A stretch of DNA of 64,000 nt. Source: Aromatoleum aromaticum EbN1. GTDB taxonomy: Bacteria; Pseudomonadota; Gammaproteobacteria; Burkholderiales; Rhodocyclaceae. The position numbers and the translations under genes are program-made. How positions within the stretch are numbered: the stretch's first letter is position 1; each line of letters starts with the position of its first letter. Shown here piece by piece: positions 18,588-26,839 of the stretch. The notes below the pieces were generated by a model, which did no database searches, was not told the DNA's origin, and saw only the letters and a program-made list of their open reading frames with translations. The DNA lies in the NCBI RefSeq assembly GCF_000025965.1, contig NC_006513.1, forward strand, positions 3,162,001 to 3,226,000, in the 5' to 3' direction.

Positions 18588-18700
18588 CTGACATGACCGG
18601 CCTCGACCGATTGACTGGCGAGCGAGCGTGTTTTGTAGAAACGCGCCGCCCACAGCCACTTGTCGAGGCGCATGCGGTCGGTGTTTTCGGCGTTTGCCAT
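18588..18700 (-). pseudogene. hslR: hslR (Hsp15) N-terminal fragment
   Basis: Read on the minus strand: MANAENTDRMRLDKWLWAARFYKTRS then EAGHV, the start of the S4 RNA-binding domain of Hsp15 (RLDKWLWAARFYKTR is nearly invariant). It breaks after GHV at the IS110 core dinucleotide; the remainder is at 12748-13033. Translation now runs into the IS and stops about 13 codons later, truncating the S4 domain. Confidence 0.9.
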
Positions 18701-18793
18701 GCTGGAACGTATATGTCCTGACGGTTATCCCGCCGCTGCCTCGGCACGCCGGGCCGGCAGGTCGGGTAGACGAGGGGGTAGGCCCGTGGCGGC

Positions 18794-19516
18794 TCAGCGT
18801 ACCTCGATTTCGTTGATCACCCCGCTGATACCGTGCAGGAACCACGCATCCAGTTCGGCTCGCTGACGTTCGTCCTCGGAGGAGACGACGCCCTTGAGCG
18901 TGACGACGAAATCGCGGCTGGCGATGGCGATCTGCTCTGCATGCACGAGCGGGTCGGTTTCGAGCACGAGGCGCATCGCTTCGACGACTTCCTCGTCATT
19001 ATCGTCTTCGGGGGGCCTGATTTCGAGCGCGTTGTCCACGTTTCGGCAACCGCGTGCCCACCACGCCAGCACGCCCGCCAGGCGTTTGTGGGACAGGCTG
19101 ATGACGTGGCCGCTCAGCGTGATCACGCCGTCCTCGACAGCGATATCGATCGCGCCGCTCGGATCGACACTCGCGTCGCGCAGTACTTCCATGCGGCCCG
19201 AGCTCAGCCCTCTCAGAGTGCAATTGAAGAAATCCACGTCCCGCGAAATCCATTTGCACGCTGCGTCGCGAATCGCTCCGTCGCCTGCCTCCACGACCGG
19301 TGGAATCCGCAGCCGATCGATGACTGTCTGCACACCTTCGATCTCTGTGGCGGCCGCAACCGCACGTCGCTTGCTCGCGATTCCCGGTGCCTCGCCTGAC
19401 AGGGTCACCACGCCCGCAGCAACGCTCACCTCGAGCGGATGACGGACGGGATCAATATGCGCCCCGCGCTCGAGTGCGGCAAGAACGCGGCGCACGATGT
19501 CGTCTTTCGTCTGCAT
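18794..19516 (-). CDS. BON-domain protein (three BON repeats)
   Basis: A 240-residue protein made of three BON domains (about 5-70, 80-155, 165-240), recognisable by repeated DIAVEDGVITLSGHV, EVSVAAGVVTLSGEA and DFVVTLKGVVSSEDERQRAE segments. BON domains bind membranes or small ligands and are frequent in stress-induced (OsmY-like) proteins. The usual export signal of OsmY is absent: MQTKDDIVRRVLAALERG is the start, chosen for the aaaggagacgg site before 19516. Probably cytoplasmic or peripheral. The downstream neighbour was hslR. Confidence 0.85.
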   Translation of the reverse strand: MQTKDDIVRRVLAALERGAHIDPVRHPLEVSVAAGVVTLSGEAPGIASKRRAVAAATEIEGVQTVIDRLRIPPVVEAGDGAIRDAACKWISRDVDFFNCTLRGLSSGRMEVLRDASVDPSGAIDIAVEDGVITLSGHVISLSHKRLAGVLAWWARGCRNVDNALEIRPPEDDNDEEVVEAMRLVLETDPLVHAEQIAIASRDFVVTLKGVVSSEDERQRAELDAWFLHGISGVINEIEVR

Positions 19517-19659
19517 GATCCCGTCTCCTTTGGTGATGTCGGTAGGGGCGTTTGTCTGATCATAGACAACGAACCGGCAGTGACGCGATCTGCAGGGGTG
19601 GCGGAGGTGCAGCAGGCGGGAGAGGGCAACTCCGGCCTGGCCGATCCGGGCCCCCGAAA

Positions 19660-19690
19660 GCACAACGCCCCGCTGCTGGCGGGGCGCTGT
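19660..19690 (-). terminator. Hairpin after the aldehyde oxidoreductase gene
   Basis: GCCCCGC (19667-19673) and GCGGGGC (19679-19685) form a 7-bp GC stem with a 5-base loop downstream of the oxidoreductase stop at 19739. On the minus strand it is followed by gttgtgcttt, a weak T-tract. It would separate the oxidoreductase from the BON gene. Confidence 0.5.
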
Positions 19691-19738
19691 GGCGCTCTTT
19701 GCTGTCCTGTCAGGCCGCGATGCTCGACGGACGCAGCC

Positions 19739-22063
19739 TCAGCCGCCGGCGATGATCGGCACCAGCGTAACCCGGTCGCCGTCGTTCAACGCGGTCTCGC
19801 GCTCGCCCGACAGCACCATGCGGCCATTGACCGCGACGTTCCACGAATGGTCGCCGAGTTCCTCCTGCGCTTCCGGGAACCGCCGGCGCAGGGCGTCGCG
19901 CAGCGCGATCACGTTCGACACCGGCTCGTCGATGACGATGTCCTTGTCCGGTGCACCCGGAAGCGGCTTCGGCAGTTCGACGCGGACCGCAAAGCCGGTC
20001 ATGGTGTGGGCGAGTTGTTCGTGCCAGTCCGCCGCCGGCACGCCTTCGGCGTTCAGCCCCGTGACCGTGTAGAAGCGCGACTTCATCGCCTCGAACTCCT
20101 TGCGATCGACTTTCTCGCCCTTGAACGGACCGACTTCGATTTCCTCGTCGAACCAGCGCCGCGGCAGCGTGTCGTCCTTCGCCCGCAGGCCGAGGCGGAA
20201 GTTCAGCAGCCGCTCGATGCCGGTGATGTTGCGGCCGATTTCGTTGAGCTCGTCGGCGCTGAGCGTCACGTCGGTGGCCGTCGACACCTGTGTCGCGAAG
20301 TCGCCGCAGTCGGGCGTGGTGGGCGAGTTGAACAGCTTGGTGTTGAAGCGGCACATGCCGACCGAGTCGCCGACGGCGAAAGTGTTCTCGCAGCGACGCA
20401 CCGCGAATTCCTTGCCTCCATAGCCGTTCGGCTCCGGCACGACGGCGCCGCCGTAGAGCTGCGTCTTGAATGCCGCGTCGTCGTTGATGCGCGCGTTGAT
20501 CTCCAGCGTCACGCGGTTCCTGAGATGGTCCATGCCGCGGGTCGCGACCGACAGGCCAAGCGCGAACGCCTTGAGGATGCGTGCGTCGTGCGGGTCGGAC
20601 TGGAACAGGCCCTTGACCGCCATGCGGTAATCGAGCGCTTCCTTCGGGTACTTGCCGCGCTCGACGGCGCGCGACGAATCCGCGATGGTGTCGCCGAAGC
20701 CTTCGCGCTTGGCCGTCATGAACAGCAGTTTCTCGACGGTCTCGTAGTTGCCCCACGAGAGGTCGAGGCCGCCGGTGTGGCTCGCGTCGATGATGCCGCG
20801 CTGCCACAATTCCATTGCCCACGCGATCGCGCTGCCGGTGGACGAAGAGTCCAGGCCGAGGTCGTTGAGGATGTTGTTGAGGCGCAGCACGTGCTCCGGC
20901 TCCTTCAGTCCGATCATCGGGCCGAACTTGCCGACCGTGACGTACTCCGGGCCGTCGCCCTTGTCGTACTTGTCGAACTGGCCGTCGTTGTGGATGCCGT
21001 TATACGTGCGCTCTTTGCCGTGCTCGACATCGGCCTGGGCCTTGTCGTAGCTCGCATTGCCCTTGAGGCCTTTCAGCGCCGCCGAGCCCCAGCCGCCCTT
21101 GCCTTCGGGGGTCATGTCGTTGAGGTTGCGGCAATGCACTGGGCACTTGTAGCAGCCGTCCATACCGGGGCGGTAGGGGTCGAAGTTGTCGGCGTCGAGC
21201 GACTCGTGCCAGGCGGTCTTCTGGTTGTTCATCGTGCCCAGCGCGCCGAGCACGCGCGAAGGCTTGTACAGGAACGGCGTGCCGACCTGCTTGAGCGCAT
21301 TCTTGATGACCGAGGTCGAGGTGATCTTCTTGCCGATTACCTTGTTGTGCTCCTTCAGCTCCTTGACCTTCGGCGCTTCGCCCGGCTTGCCGTGCACCAT
21401 GATCGCTTTCAGGCGCAGCGCGCCCATCTTCGCGCCGCCGCCGCCACGCGCCCAGATCGCCTTGATGCCGCCCATGATGCCGCTGCACAGCGCGAGGTTT
21501 TCGCCGGCGCTGGTGATGCGCGCAAGCGCCATGTCCTTGCGTTCGGTGCAGTCGAAGTCGCGCTCGATTGCGCCGGGGATCTCGAGGTTGTCGAGGCCGA
21601 CGTAAGGCGTCGCGTCGAGGAACTGGACTTCGTCGTGCGCGATACGCAGCAGCGTCCATTGCGGCGCCAGGCCGTACAGCACGATGTGGTCGTAGCCGTG
21701 GCGCTTGACGAAGGACGGGAAGTAGTCGCCGCCGTTGGTGTCGAGGATCGCGTCGCTTTCAGGGGAGCGGCTGGTGAAGTTGCCGCGCGTCGCGGCCGGC
21801 ATGTCCCCGGTGAGCGTGCCGGCACCGAAGATCAGCGGCACTTCGGGGTCGAGGGCGTCGCGTTCTTCCTGCAGCAGGTTGTAGAGCAGGTACATGTTCG
21901 CGCCGCGACCGCCGAGGAACGTCTGCAGCACGTCGCGCGGCAGGTATTTGCGGCGCGTCTCACGGCGTTCGAGATCGACGAACAGGGTGAGGCCCTGCGT
22001 GGGGAACTGCGGCTCGTCATGCATTCTGGCGCACAACTGCTCGACCTTCGTCCTGATATTCAT
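19739..22063 (-). CDS. Tungsten aldehyde:ferredoxin oxidoreductase with C-terminal MoaD/ThiS-like domain
   Basis: A 774-residue enzyme of the AOR family, which oxidises aldehydes to acids using a tungsten bis-pyranopterin and one [4Fe-4S] cluster. FVDLERRETRRKYLPRDV and FLGGRGANMYLLY form the AOR N-domain. The cluster ligands are C304, C307 and C311 (GCYKCPVHC) and probably C571 (GMCRF). About residues 698-774 are extra: VAVNGRMVL, ETALNDGDRVTLVPIIAGG. This is a ubiquitin-like MoaD/ThiS domain with an intact terminal GG, the residue pair thiocarboxylated in sulfur carriers. ATG at 22063 is favoured by homology, although the ribosome site is poor. Its substrate may be aromatic aldehydes (inference from neighbours). 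Confidence 0.88.
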   Translation of the reverse strand: MNIRTKVEQLCARMHDEPQFPTQGLTLFVDLERRETRRKYLPRDVLQTFLGGRGANMYLLYNLLQEERDALDPEVPLIFGAGTLTGDMPAATRGNFTSRSPESDAILDTNGGDYFPSFVKRHGYDHIVLYGLAPQWTLLRIAHDEVQFLDATPYVGLDNLEIPGAIERDFDCTERKDMALARITSAGENLALCSGIMGGIKAIWARGGGGAKMGALRLKAIMVHGKPGEAPKVKELKEHNKVIGKKITSTSVIKNALKQVGTPFLYKPSRVLGALGTMNNQKTAWHESLDADNFDPYRPGMDGCYKCPVHCRNLNDMTPEGKGGWGSAALKGLKGNASYDKAQADVEHGKERTYNGIHNDGQFDKYDKGDGPEYVTVGKFGPMIGLKEPEHVLRLNNILNDLGLDSSSTGSAIAWAMELWQRGIIDASHTGGLDLSWGNYETVEKLLFMTAKREGFGDTIADSSRAVERGKYPKEALDYRMAVKGLFQSDPHDARILKAFALGLSVATRGMDHLRNRVTLEINARINDDAAFKTQLYGGAVVPEPNGYGGKEFAVRRCENTFAVGDSVGMCRFNTKLFNSPTTPDCGDFATQVSTATDVTLSADELNEIGRNITGIERLLNFRLGLRAKDDTLPRRWFDEEIEVGPFKGEKVDRKEFEAMKSRFYTVTGLNAEGVPAADWHEQLAHTMTGFAVRVELPKPLPGAPDKDIVIDEPVSNVIALRDALRRRFPEAQEELGDHSWNVAVNGRMVLSGERETALNDGDRVTLVPIIAGG

Positions 22064-22097
22064 TGGCGTGTCCGTGGCGATCAAGAGAGTGGTTCGA

Positions 22098-22126
22098 AGT
22101 ATAGAGAGCAAATTGTTTGACGTCAA
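22098..22126 (-). promoter_or_regulatory. Sigma-70-like promoter of the aldehyde oxidoreductase gene
   Basis: On the minus strand TTGACG (22121-22126) and TATACT (22098-22103) are separated by exactly 17 bases and lie about 35 bases before the ATG at 22063. The -35 box is inside the 20-bp palindrome at 22112-22131, so a bound repressor would block RNA polymerase. Confidence 0.7.
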
Positions 22127-22131
22127 ACAAT
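22112..22131. promoter_or_regulatory. Perfect 20-bp palindrome, probable MarR operator
   Basis: ATTGTTTGACGTCAAACAAT is a perfect palindrome covering the -35 region of the oxidoreductase promoter. The same sequence with one change occurs at 37962-37981, next to the MarR-type gene at 37412-37879. The length and two-fold symmetry suit a MarR dimer. Confidence 0.75.
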
Positions 22132-22249
22132 GGTGGCGAGCAATGAATGTCGGTGGACGACGATCGATTTTCGATATTTCGGCGACGAATCTCCTCGTTG
22201 TTTCATCCTCCCGATCGCCCGGCCCGTATGGGCACCGAAACGGGGGTGT

Positions 22250-22277
22250 AAATGAAAACGGGCGCCGCAGCGCCCGT
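22250..22277 (-). terminator. Rho-independent terminator after the porin gene
   Basis: ACGGGCGC (22258-22265) and GCGCCCGT (22270-22277) form an 8-bp stem with a 4-base loop. On the minus strand it is followed by TTTCATTT. It ends the porin transcript and insulates the oxidoreductase promoter. Confidence 0.8.
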
Positions 22278-22297
22278 CTATTCCAGTCGGGAGATGA

Positions 22298-23347
22298 TCA
22301 GAACAGGTGGTTCAAACCGACCATCAGGTTGCGGCTCGTGTCGCCGGGCGAAGTATTGGCCGCACTGACAAACGACGGGGAGCGCACCGCCCGTCCGTCG
22401 TCGTTGCTGATGTGGCCGTAACCGGCGTAGGCGAGCGTGCGCTTCGACAGCGAGTGGGAGTACACCACGGCCCACGAGTCGGCGTCGCTGTCGTTCGTAT
22501 CCGCGTCCAGTCGGCCATAGGCCACGGAGAATTTGCCCGAAGTGCCGATCGGCACGGTGCCGCCGATATGCCAGACGTTGTCGGTGTCTTCCGCTGCGGT
22601 GGCATCCTCGATGCGCTGATACGAGCCCGCCAGCTTGAACACGCCGAAATCGTAGGAGCCGCCGATGTACGCTTCGCGCTTGTCCTCGTCGCCGACGTGT
22701 TCCTTCACCTGGCTGTAGATCAGGCCGATGGCGAGCGGGCCGTTCGCGTAATCGGCGCCGATCGCCGCGATGTCGCCTTTCCGGCGGTCGTCGTCCTGGT
22801 TGACTTCATTGAGACCATAGATCGCGTTGAGCGTCAGGCCGCCGAAGTTCGGCGACTTGTAGTTGATCGAGTTGCTGACGCGGGCGGGACCACCTGCCAC
22901 GAGGTTCGATCCGGCGGCAGCCGCCAGGGCGAACTGCGGGCTGATCGGCACGGGAACGATGGCGTCGTACTTGAACACGTAGTAGCCCGGATGGTACTGG
23001 CGACCGAGACCGATGAAGCCGAAGCCGCCCTGCAGGCCGATGAACTGCTGCCGCGAAAGGTTGGGGGCTGCACCCAGGCCTGCGTTCTGGTCGAGCTCGA
23101 TCCCGTACTCCAGCGTGAACACGGCCTTGAGCCCGTTGCCGAGGTCTTCGGTGCCGCGGAAGCCGAGGCGCGAACCCGCCCAGCCGCCACTCTGCACACC
23201 GGTAAATTTGGCGTCTCCGGTCTTGCCGTAGCCGATGAAAGCATCGGCCACGCCATATACCGTCACATTCGACTGGGCTGCGGCGGAAGCCGAAACCAGA
23301 CCGGCGACGATACAAGAGACCGCTATGGCGAGACGTTTTTTGTGCAT
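22298..23347 (-). CDS. General porin (Gram-negative porin, OmpC/PhoE-like betaproteobacterial type)
   Basis: A 349-residue trimeric porin. The signal peptide MHKKRLAIAVSCIVAGLVSASAAAQ is followed by SNVTVYGVADAFIGY, the standard mature start of betaproteobacterial porins. SRLGFRGTEDLGNGLKAVFTLE and the final LMVGLNHLF with terminal Phe complete the barrel. It allows diffusion of small anions and aromatic acids across the outer membrane. aaaggggaaatca precedes the ATG at 23347. It is divergent from the TRAP transporter genes, and the shared gap holds MarR-operator-like sequences, so co-regulation is likely. Confidence 0.93.
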   Translation of the reverse strand: MHKKRLAIAVSCIVAGLVSASAAAQSNVTVYGVADAFIGYGKTGDAKFTGVQSGGWAGSRLGFRGTEDLGNGLKAVFTLEYGIELDQNAGLGAAPNLSRQQFIGLQGGFGFIGLGRQYHPGYYVFKYDAIVPVPISPQFALAAAAGSNLVAGGPARVSNSINYKSPNFGGLTLNAIYGLNEVNQDDDRRKGDIAAIGADYANGPLAIGLIYSQVKEHVGDEDKREAYIGGSYDFGVFKLAGSYQRIEDATAAEDTDNVWHIGGTVPIGTSGKFSVAYGRLDADTNDSDADSWAVVYSHSLSKRTLAYAGYGHISNDDGRAVRSPSFVSAANTSPGDTSRNLMVGLNHLF

Positions 23348-23525
23348 TGATTTCCCCTTTTTTGATGTGGATTCGAAGCCCGTTGCAACTCGTCCGACGC
23401 GGGTCGGCAAGTTGAACTTTGTTATGAATAGTGCCGCTCTCTCTGGTGAAACCTGTGGCGGTTCTTGTCGGCGCATCGCCAGGGCGATAACCCTTCTGAC
23501 GCCAATGTATTTTCCGAATCGTGTC

Positions 23526-23551
23526 TAACAAATAGTTACAAGTCAAACAAA
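23526..23551. promoter_or_regulatory. Two direct half-sites of the MarR-type operator
   Basis: gtctaacaa (about 23524-23532) and gtcaaacaa (23542-23550) are the two half-site variants of the palindrome at 37962-37981, here in direct orientation. They lie in the 449-base gap between the porin and TRAP genes. This may be a degenerate operator; the evidence is only the sequence similarity. Confidence 0.35.
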
Positions 23552-23678
23552 AGATCAACGAATTCATCCGGCAGGGGGCGGACTACTCCCCGCGCGCAGC
23601 CCTGCAGACCCATCTGCGCGCCGGGGGGCACGATGCTCTCCAGAGCTCGCTTGCAAGAGACGTTTGTGAATATCGTAG

Positions 23679-23698
23679 ATTGTTTGATATTCATCAAT
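23679..23698. promoter_or_regulatory. Imperfect copy of the MarR-type palindrome before the TRAP operon
   Basis: ATTGTTTGATATTCATCAAT keeps one half-site (ATTGTTTGA) and a weaker inverse, 8 of 10 symmetric pairs. It lies about 100 bases before the binding-protein gene at 23797. It could bring the transporter under the same regulator as the oxidoreductase. Confidence 0.45.
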
Positions 23699-23796
23699 CG
23701 AAGCGAAGATAGGCAATGCTCCATGTTGTGGGGCGCCTACCTCAGGCCTATCGTGCAGAAAAACAAAAACCACGAACCGATACACCGGAGGAGCAG

Positions 23797-24846
23797 ATGA
23801 GCAAAGGTATTTCAGCTGGATTCAGGGTAGTGGCAGGCGCGACGATGGCGCTGGCGTTCGGTGCAGCGTCGGCGGAGGAAGTGACGCTGAAGGTGCATCA
23901 CTTTCTGCCGCCGGGTTCGACGGCGCACGCCAAGTTCATCACGCCGTGGTGCGACAAGATCAACAAGGAATCCGCCGGTCGGCTGAAATGCCAGATCTAC
24001 CCGGCGATGCAGCTTGGCGGCACGCCGCCGCAGCTGATCGACCAGGCGCGGGACGGCATTGCAGATATCGTCTGGACGCTGCCCGGCTACAGCGCGGGGC
24101 GCTTCCCCGCGGTCGAAGTGTTCGAGTTGCCGTTCATGATCAAGAGCGCTGAAGGGTCGAGTCGTGCATTGTGGGAATACGTCACGGCGAACAAGCTCGA
24201 CCAGACCGAGTTCAAGGATGTGCACCCGATCCTGTTCCACGTCCACGACAGCGGCCAACTGCACCTCGTCAAAAGGCCGATCACCCAGCAATCGGACTTC
24301 CGTGGTCTCAAGCTGAGAGCGCCGACGCGCCAGACGAACAAGTTCCTCGCCGCGCTCGGTGCGACGCCGGTCGGCATGCCGGTGCCGCAGGTTTCCGAGG
24401 CACTGTCGAAAGGCGTCATCGACGGAGCGATGCTGCCGTGGGAAGTCGTTCCTGCGGTCAAGGCGCACGAACTGGTCAAGTTCCACAGCGAAGGCGACCC
24501 GAAAGCGCGCGCGCTCTACACGGGGGCGTTCATCTTCGCGATGAACAAGGCGAAGTACGACAGCCTGCCGGCCGACCTGAAGCAGGTCATCGACGCCAAT
24601 GGCGGAGCCGAGGCCTCGGCGTGGGTCGGCAAGGTGTGGGACGAGTCGGCGACCGCCGCGCGCAAACTGGCGTCGGACCGCGGCAACCAGTTCAACGTCA
24701 TCCCGGCGGCCGAGCTCAAGAAATGGGAGAAATCCGGCCAGCACGTCTATGACTCATGGGTCTCGGAAGTCTCGGGCAAGGGATACGACGGCAAGGCGCT
24801 GCTCAAGAGCGCACAGGATCTGATCCAGAAGCACGACCCGATCTGA
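23797..24846 (+). CDS. dctP: TRAP transporter periplasmic substrate-binding protein (DctP type)
   Basis: A 349-residue exported binding protein. The signal peptide ends near AFGAASAEE, then VTLKVHHFLPPGSTAHAKFITPW opens the DctP fold. The conserved ligand-contact segment FRGLKLRAPTRQTNKFLAALGATPVGMP contains the Arg that binds a substrate carboxylate, and GVIDGAMLPWEVV follows. Ligands of this family are carboxylic acids, so an aromatic or aliphatic acid is expected. ggaggagcag precedes the ATG at 23797. Followed by the DctQ and DctM partners. Confidence 0.93.
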   Translation: MSKGISAGFRVVAGATMALAFGAASAEEVTLKVHHFLPPGSTAHAKFITPWCDKINKESAGRLKCQIYPAMQLGGTPPQLIDQARDGIADIVWTLPGYSAGRFPAVEVFELPFMIKSAEGSSRALWEYVTANKLDQTEFKDVHPILFHVHDSGQLHLVKRPITQQSDFRGLKLRAPTRQTNKFLAALGATPVGMPVPQVSEALSKGVIDGAMLPWEVVPAVKAHELVKFHSEGDPKARALYTGAFIFAMNKAKYDSLPADLKQVIDANGGAEASAWVGKVWDESATAARKLASDRGNQFNVIPAAELKKWEKSGQHVYDSWVSEVSGKGYDGKALLKSAQDLIQKHDPI

Positions 24847-24966
24847 AGCATTCGGCACGCCGCGATGCGAACCGCCACGGTTCACATCGCGGTCACATGA
24901 CCCGCGGTCTGCGGGTCCGGCGACGAATCGTCCGCCGGCCGGGATCGCCTCACCGGGAGACTTCAA

Positions 24967-25488
24967 ATGTCCGAACCCATTGCAACGCCGGTCTGTGCGC
25001 CGCAGGACCCGATCGGCCGCTCACTGTTCTTCCTTTCCCGCACGTTCGCCGCGACCGGCGGACTGGTGCTGGTCGCAGTCAGCATCATGTCGGTGTTCAG
25101 CATCGCGAGCCGCGCGCTGACCGGCAACGCCGTGCTCGGTGACTTCGAGCTGGTGCAGATCGGCTCCGCCGTTGCGGTCGCCGCGTTCCTGCCGTGGGGC
25201 CAGATGCGCGGCAGCCACGTGTTCGTCGACTTCTTCACGACCGGCCTGCGCCCCTGTATGCGGGCACGGCTCGACGGTCTCGGGGCACTGTTGCTCGCGA
25301 TCTGCGCTGCGATCGTGGCTTGGCGGATGACGATCGGCACGGTCGATCTCAGGGCCAGCAGTGAAACCTCGATGCTGCTCGGCGTGCCGACCTGGTACGC
25401 GTACATGCTGATGTCACCGTCCTTTGCGCTGCTCGCCGCGACCGCGTTCTACACGTCATCACGGAAATTCCGGGAGCAGCCAGCATGA
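24967..25488 (+). CDS. dctQ: TRAP transporter small permease (DctQ type)
   Basis: A 173-residue membrane protein with four predicted helices (about 27-47, 62-82, 102-122, 142-160). GDFELVQIGSAVAVAAFLPWGQMRGSHVFVDFF is the conserved DctQ core. It forms the membrane complex with the DctM subunit, whose ATG overlaps its stop (ATGA at 25485). Confidence 0.9.
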   Translation: MSEPIATPVCAPQDPIGRSLFFLSRTFAATGGLVLVAVSIMSVFSIASRALTGNAVLGDFELVQIGSAVAVAAFLPWGQMRGSHVFVDFFTTGLRPCMRARLDGLGALLLAICAAIVAWRMTIGTVDLRASSETSMLLGVPTWYAYMLMSPSFALLAATAFYTSSRKFREQPA

Positions 25489-26804
25489 GCGGTACGGCAA
25501 TCGGTGCAAGCTTCTTCGTTTTCCTGCTGGTGCTGCTGGCACTGCGGGTGCCGATCGCGATCTCGATGCTGATCACCGGCGTGGCCGGCTACGTCACGAT
25601 GGCGGGCTGGGATCCGCTGCTGGGCTATCTGAAGACCGCCGCCTACGGGCGCTATTCGATCTACGATCTGTCGGTTGTCCCGCTGTTCCTGCTGATGGGC
25701 AGCTTCGCGTCGCGCGGCGGCCTGTCGAAAGCGCTGTTCGGTGCCGCCGAATCGATGATCGGCCATTACCGCGGCGGCGTCGCGATGGCGGCGGTCGGCG
25801 CTTGCGCGGGGTTCGGCGCAATCTGCGGCTCGTCGCTCGCGACGGCGGCGACGATGGGGCAGGTCGCGTTGCCCGAACTGCGCCGGCTCAATTACTCGCC
25901 GGCACTCGCGACCGCGACGCTCGCCGCCGGGGGGACGCTGGGCATCCTGATTCCGCCGTCGGTCGTGCTGGTGATCTACGCGATCCTCGCCGAGCAGAAC
26001 ATCGCCAAGCTGTTCGCCGCGGCGCTCATTCCGGGGATCATCGCCGCCCTCGGCTACATGGCCGTCATCGCGCTGCACTGCCGGTTCAACCCGGGTGCGG
26101 GACCGGCCGGGGAACGCAAGAGCGTGGCGCTGCGCATTCGTGCGCTGATCGACGTATGGCCGGTGCTGACGATCTTCGTCGTCGTCATCGGCGGCATCTA
26201 CGGCGGCATCTTCACGCCGACCGAAGCCGCTTCGGTCGGCACGATCGGCGCCGGCGTGCTGGCGGTCGCGAAAGGCATGCGCCTGGATGGACTGATGGAG
26301 TCGCTGTATTCGACCGCGGAGGCCACCGCGATGATTTTCCTGATCCTGCTCGGGGCCGACGTGCTCAACGTGTTTCTCGCGCTGACGCAGATGCCGGCGG
26401 AACTGGCGAGCTGGGTCTCGGGCTCGGGCCTGCCGCCGCTCCTGGTGCTGTTCGCGATCATCGTCATCTACATGTTCCTCGGCTGCGTCATGGACAGCCT
26501 GTCGATGATCCTGCTGACGATCCCGATCTTCTTCCCGGTGATCATGGGCCTCGATTTCTGGGGCCTGGGCCAGTCCGAAAAGGCGATCTGGTTCGGCATC
26601 CTCGCGCTGATGGTCGTCGAGGTCGGCCTCATCACACCGCCCGTCGGCATGAACGTCTACATCATCAACAGCATGGCGAAGAACGTCCCGATGTCGGCGA
26701 CTTTCCGCGGCATCGTGCCGTTCCTGATGTCGGACGCGCTGCGCGTCGTCCTGCTGGTTTTCTTCCCGGTCCTGACGCTGTTTCTGGTCCGGGTGATTGA
26801 ATGA
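25485..26804 (+). CDS. dctM: TRAP transporter large permease (DctM type)
   Basis: A 439-residue, about 12-helix permease that drives sodium-coupled uptake with DctP and DctQ. Typical segments are PLFLLMGSFASRGGLSKALF, GAICGSSLATAATMGQVALPELRRLNY, AAGGTLGILIPPSVVLVIYAILAEQNIAKLF and GLITPPVGMNVYIIN. The stop overlaps the start region of the CoA ligase reading frame (ATGA at 26801), which indicates co-transcription and suggests the imported acid is then activated with CoA. Confidence 0.95.
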   Translation: MSGTAIGASFFVFLLVLLALRVPIAISMLITGVAGYVTMAGWDPLLGYLKTAAYGRYSIYDLSVVPLFLLMGSFASRGGLSKALFGAAESMIGHYRGGVAMAAVGACAGFGAICGSSLATAATMGQVALPELRRLNYSPALATATLAAGGTLGILIPPSVVLVIYAILAEQNIAKLFAAALIPGIIAALGYMAVIALHCRFNPGAGPAGERKSVALRIRALIDVWPVLTIFVVVIGGIYGGIFTPTEAASVGTIGAGVLAVAKGMRLDGLMESLYSTAEATAMIFLILLGADVLNVFLALTQMPAELASWVSGSGLPPLLVLFAIIVIYMFLGCVMDSLSMILLTIPIFFPVIMGLDFWGLGQSEKAIWFGILALMVVEVGLITPPVGMNVYIINSMAKNVPMSATFRGIVPFLMSDALRVVLLVFFPVLTLFLVRVIE

Positions 26805-26839
26805 AGTCCGGGGCTTCCGGGTTAGAGGAGAAAATCGCA

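Noticed and set aside
18535-18747. Small minus-strand frames near 18.6 kb as hypothetical genes
   Set aside because: Another frame here encodes the hslR N-terminus (MRLDKWLWAARFYKTR), which explains the sequence.
19439-22120. 893-residue plus-strand frame across the oxidoreductase
   Set aside because: Shadow of the oxidoreductase, whose cluster Cys motif and promoter are on the minus strand.
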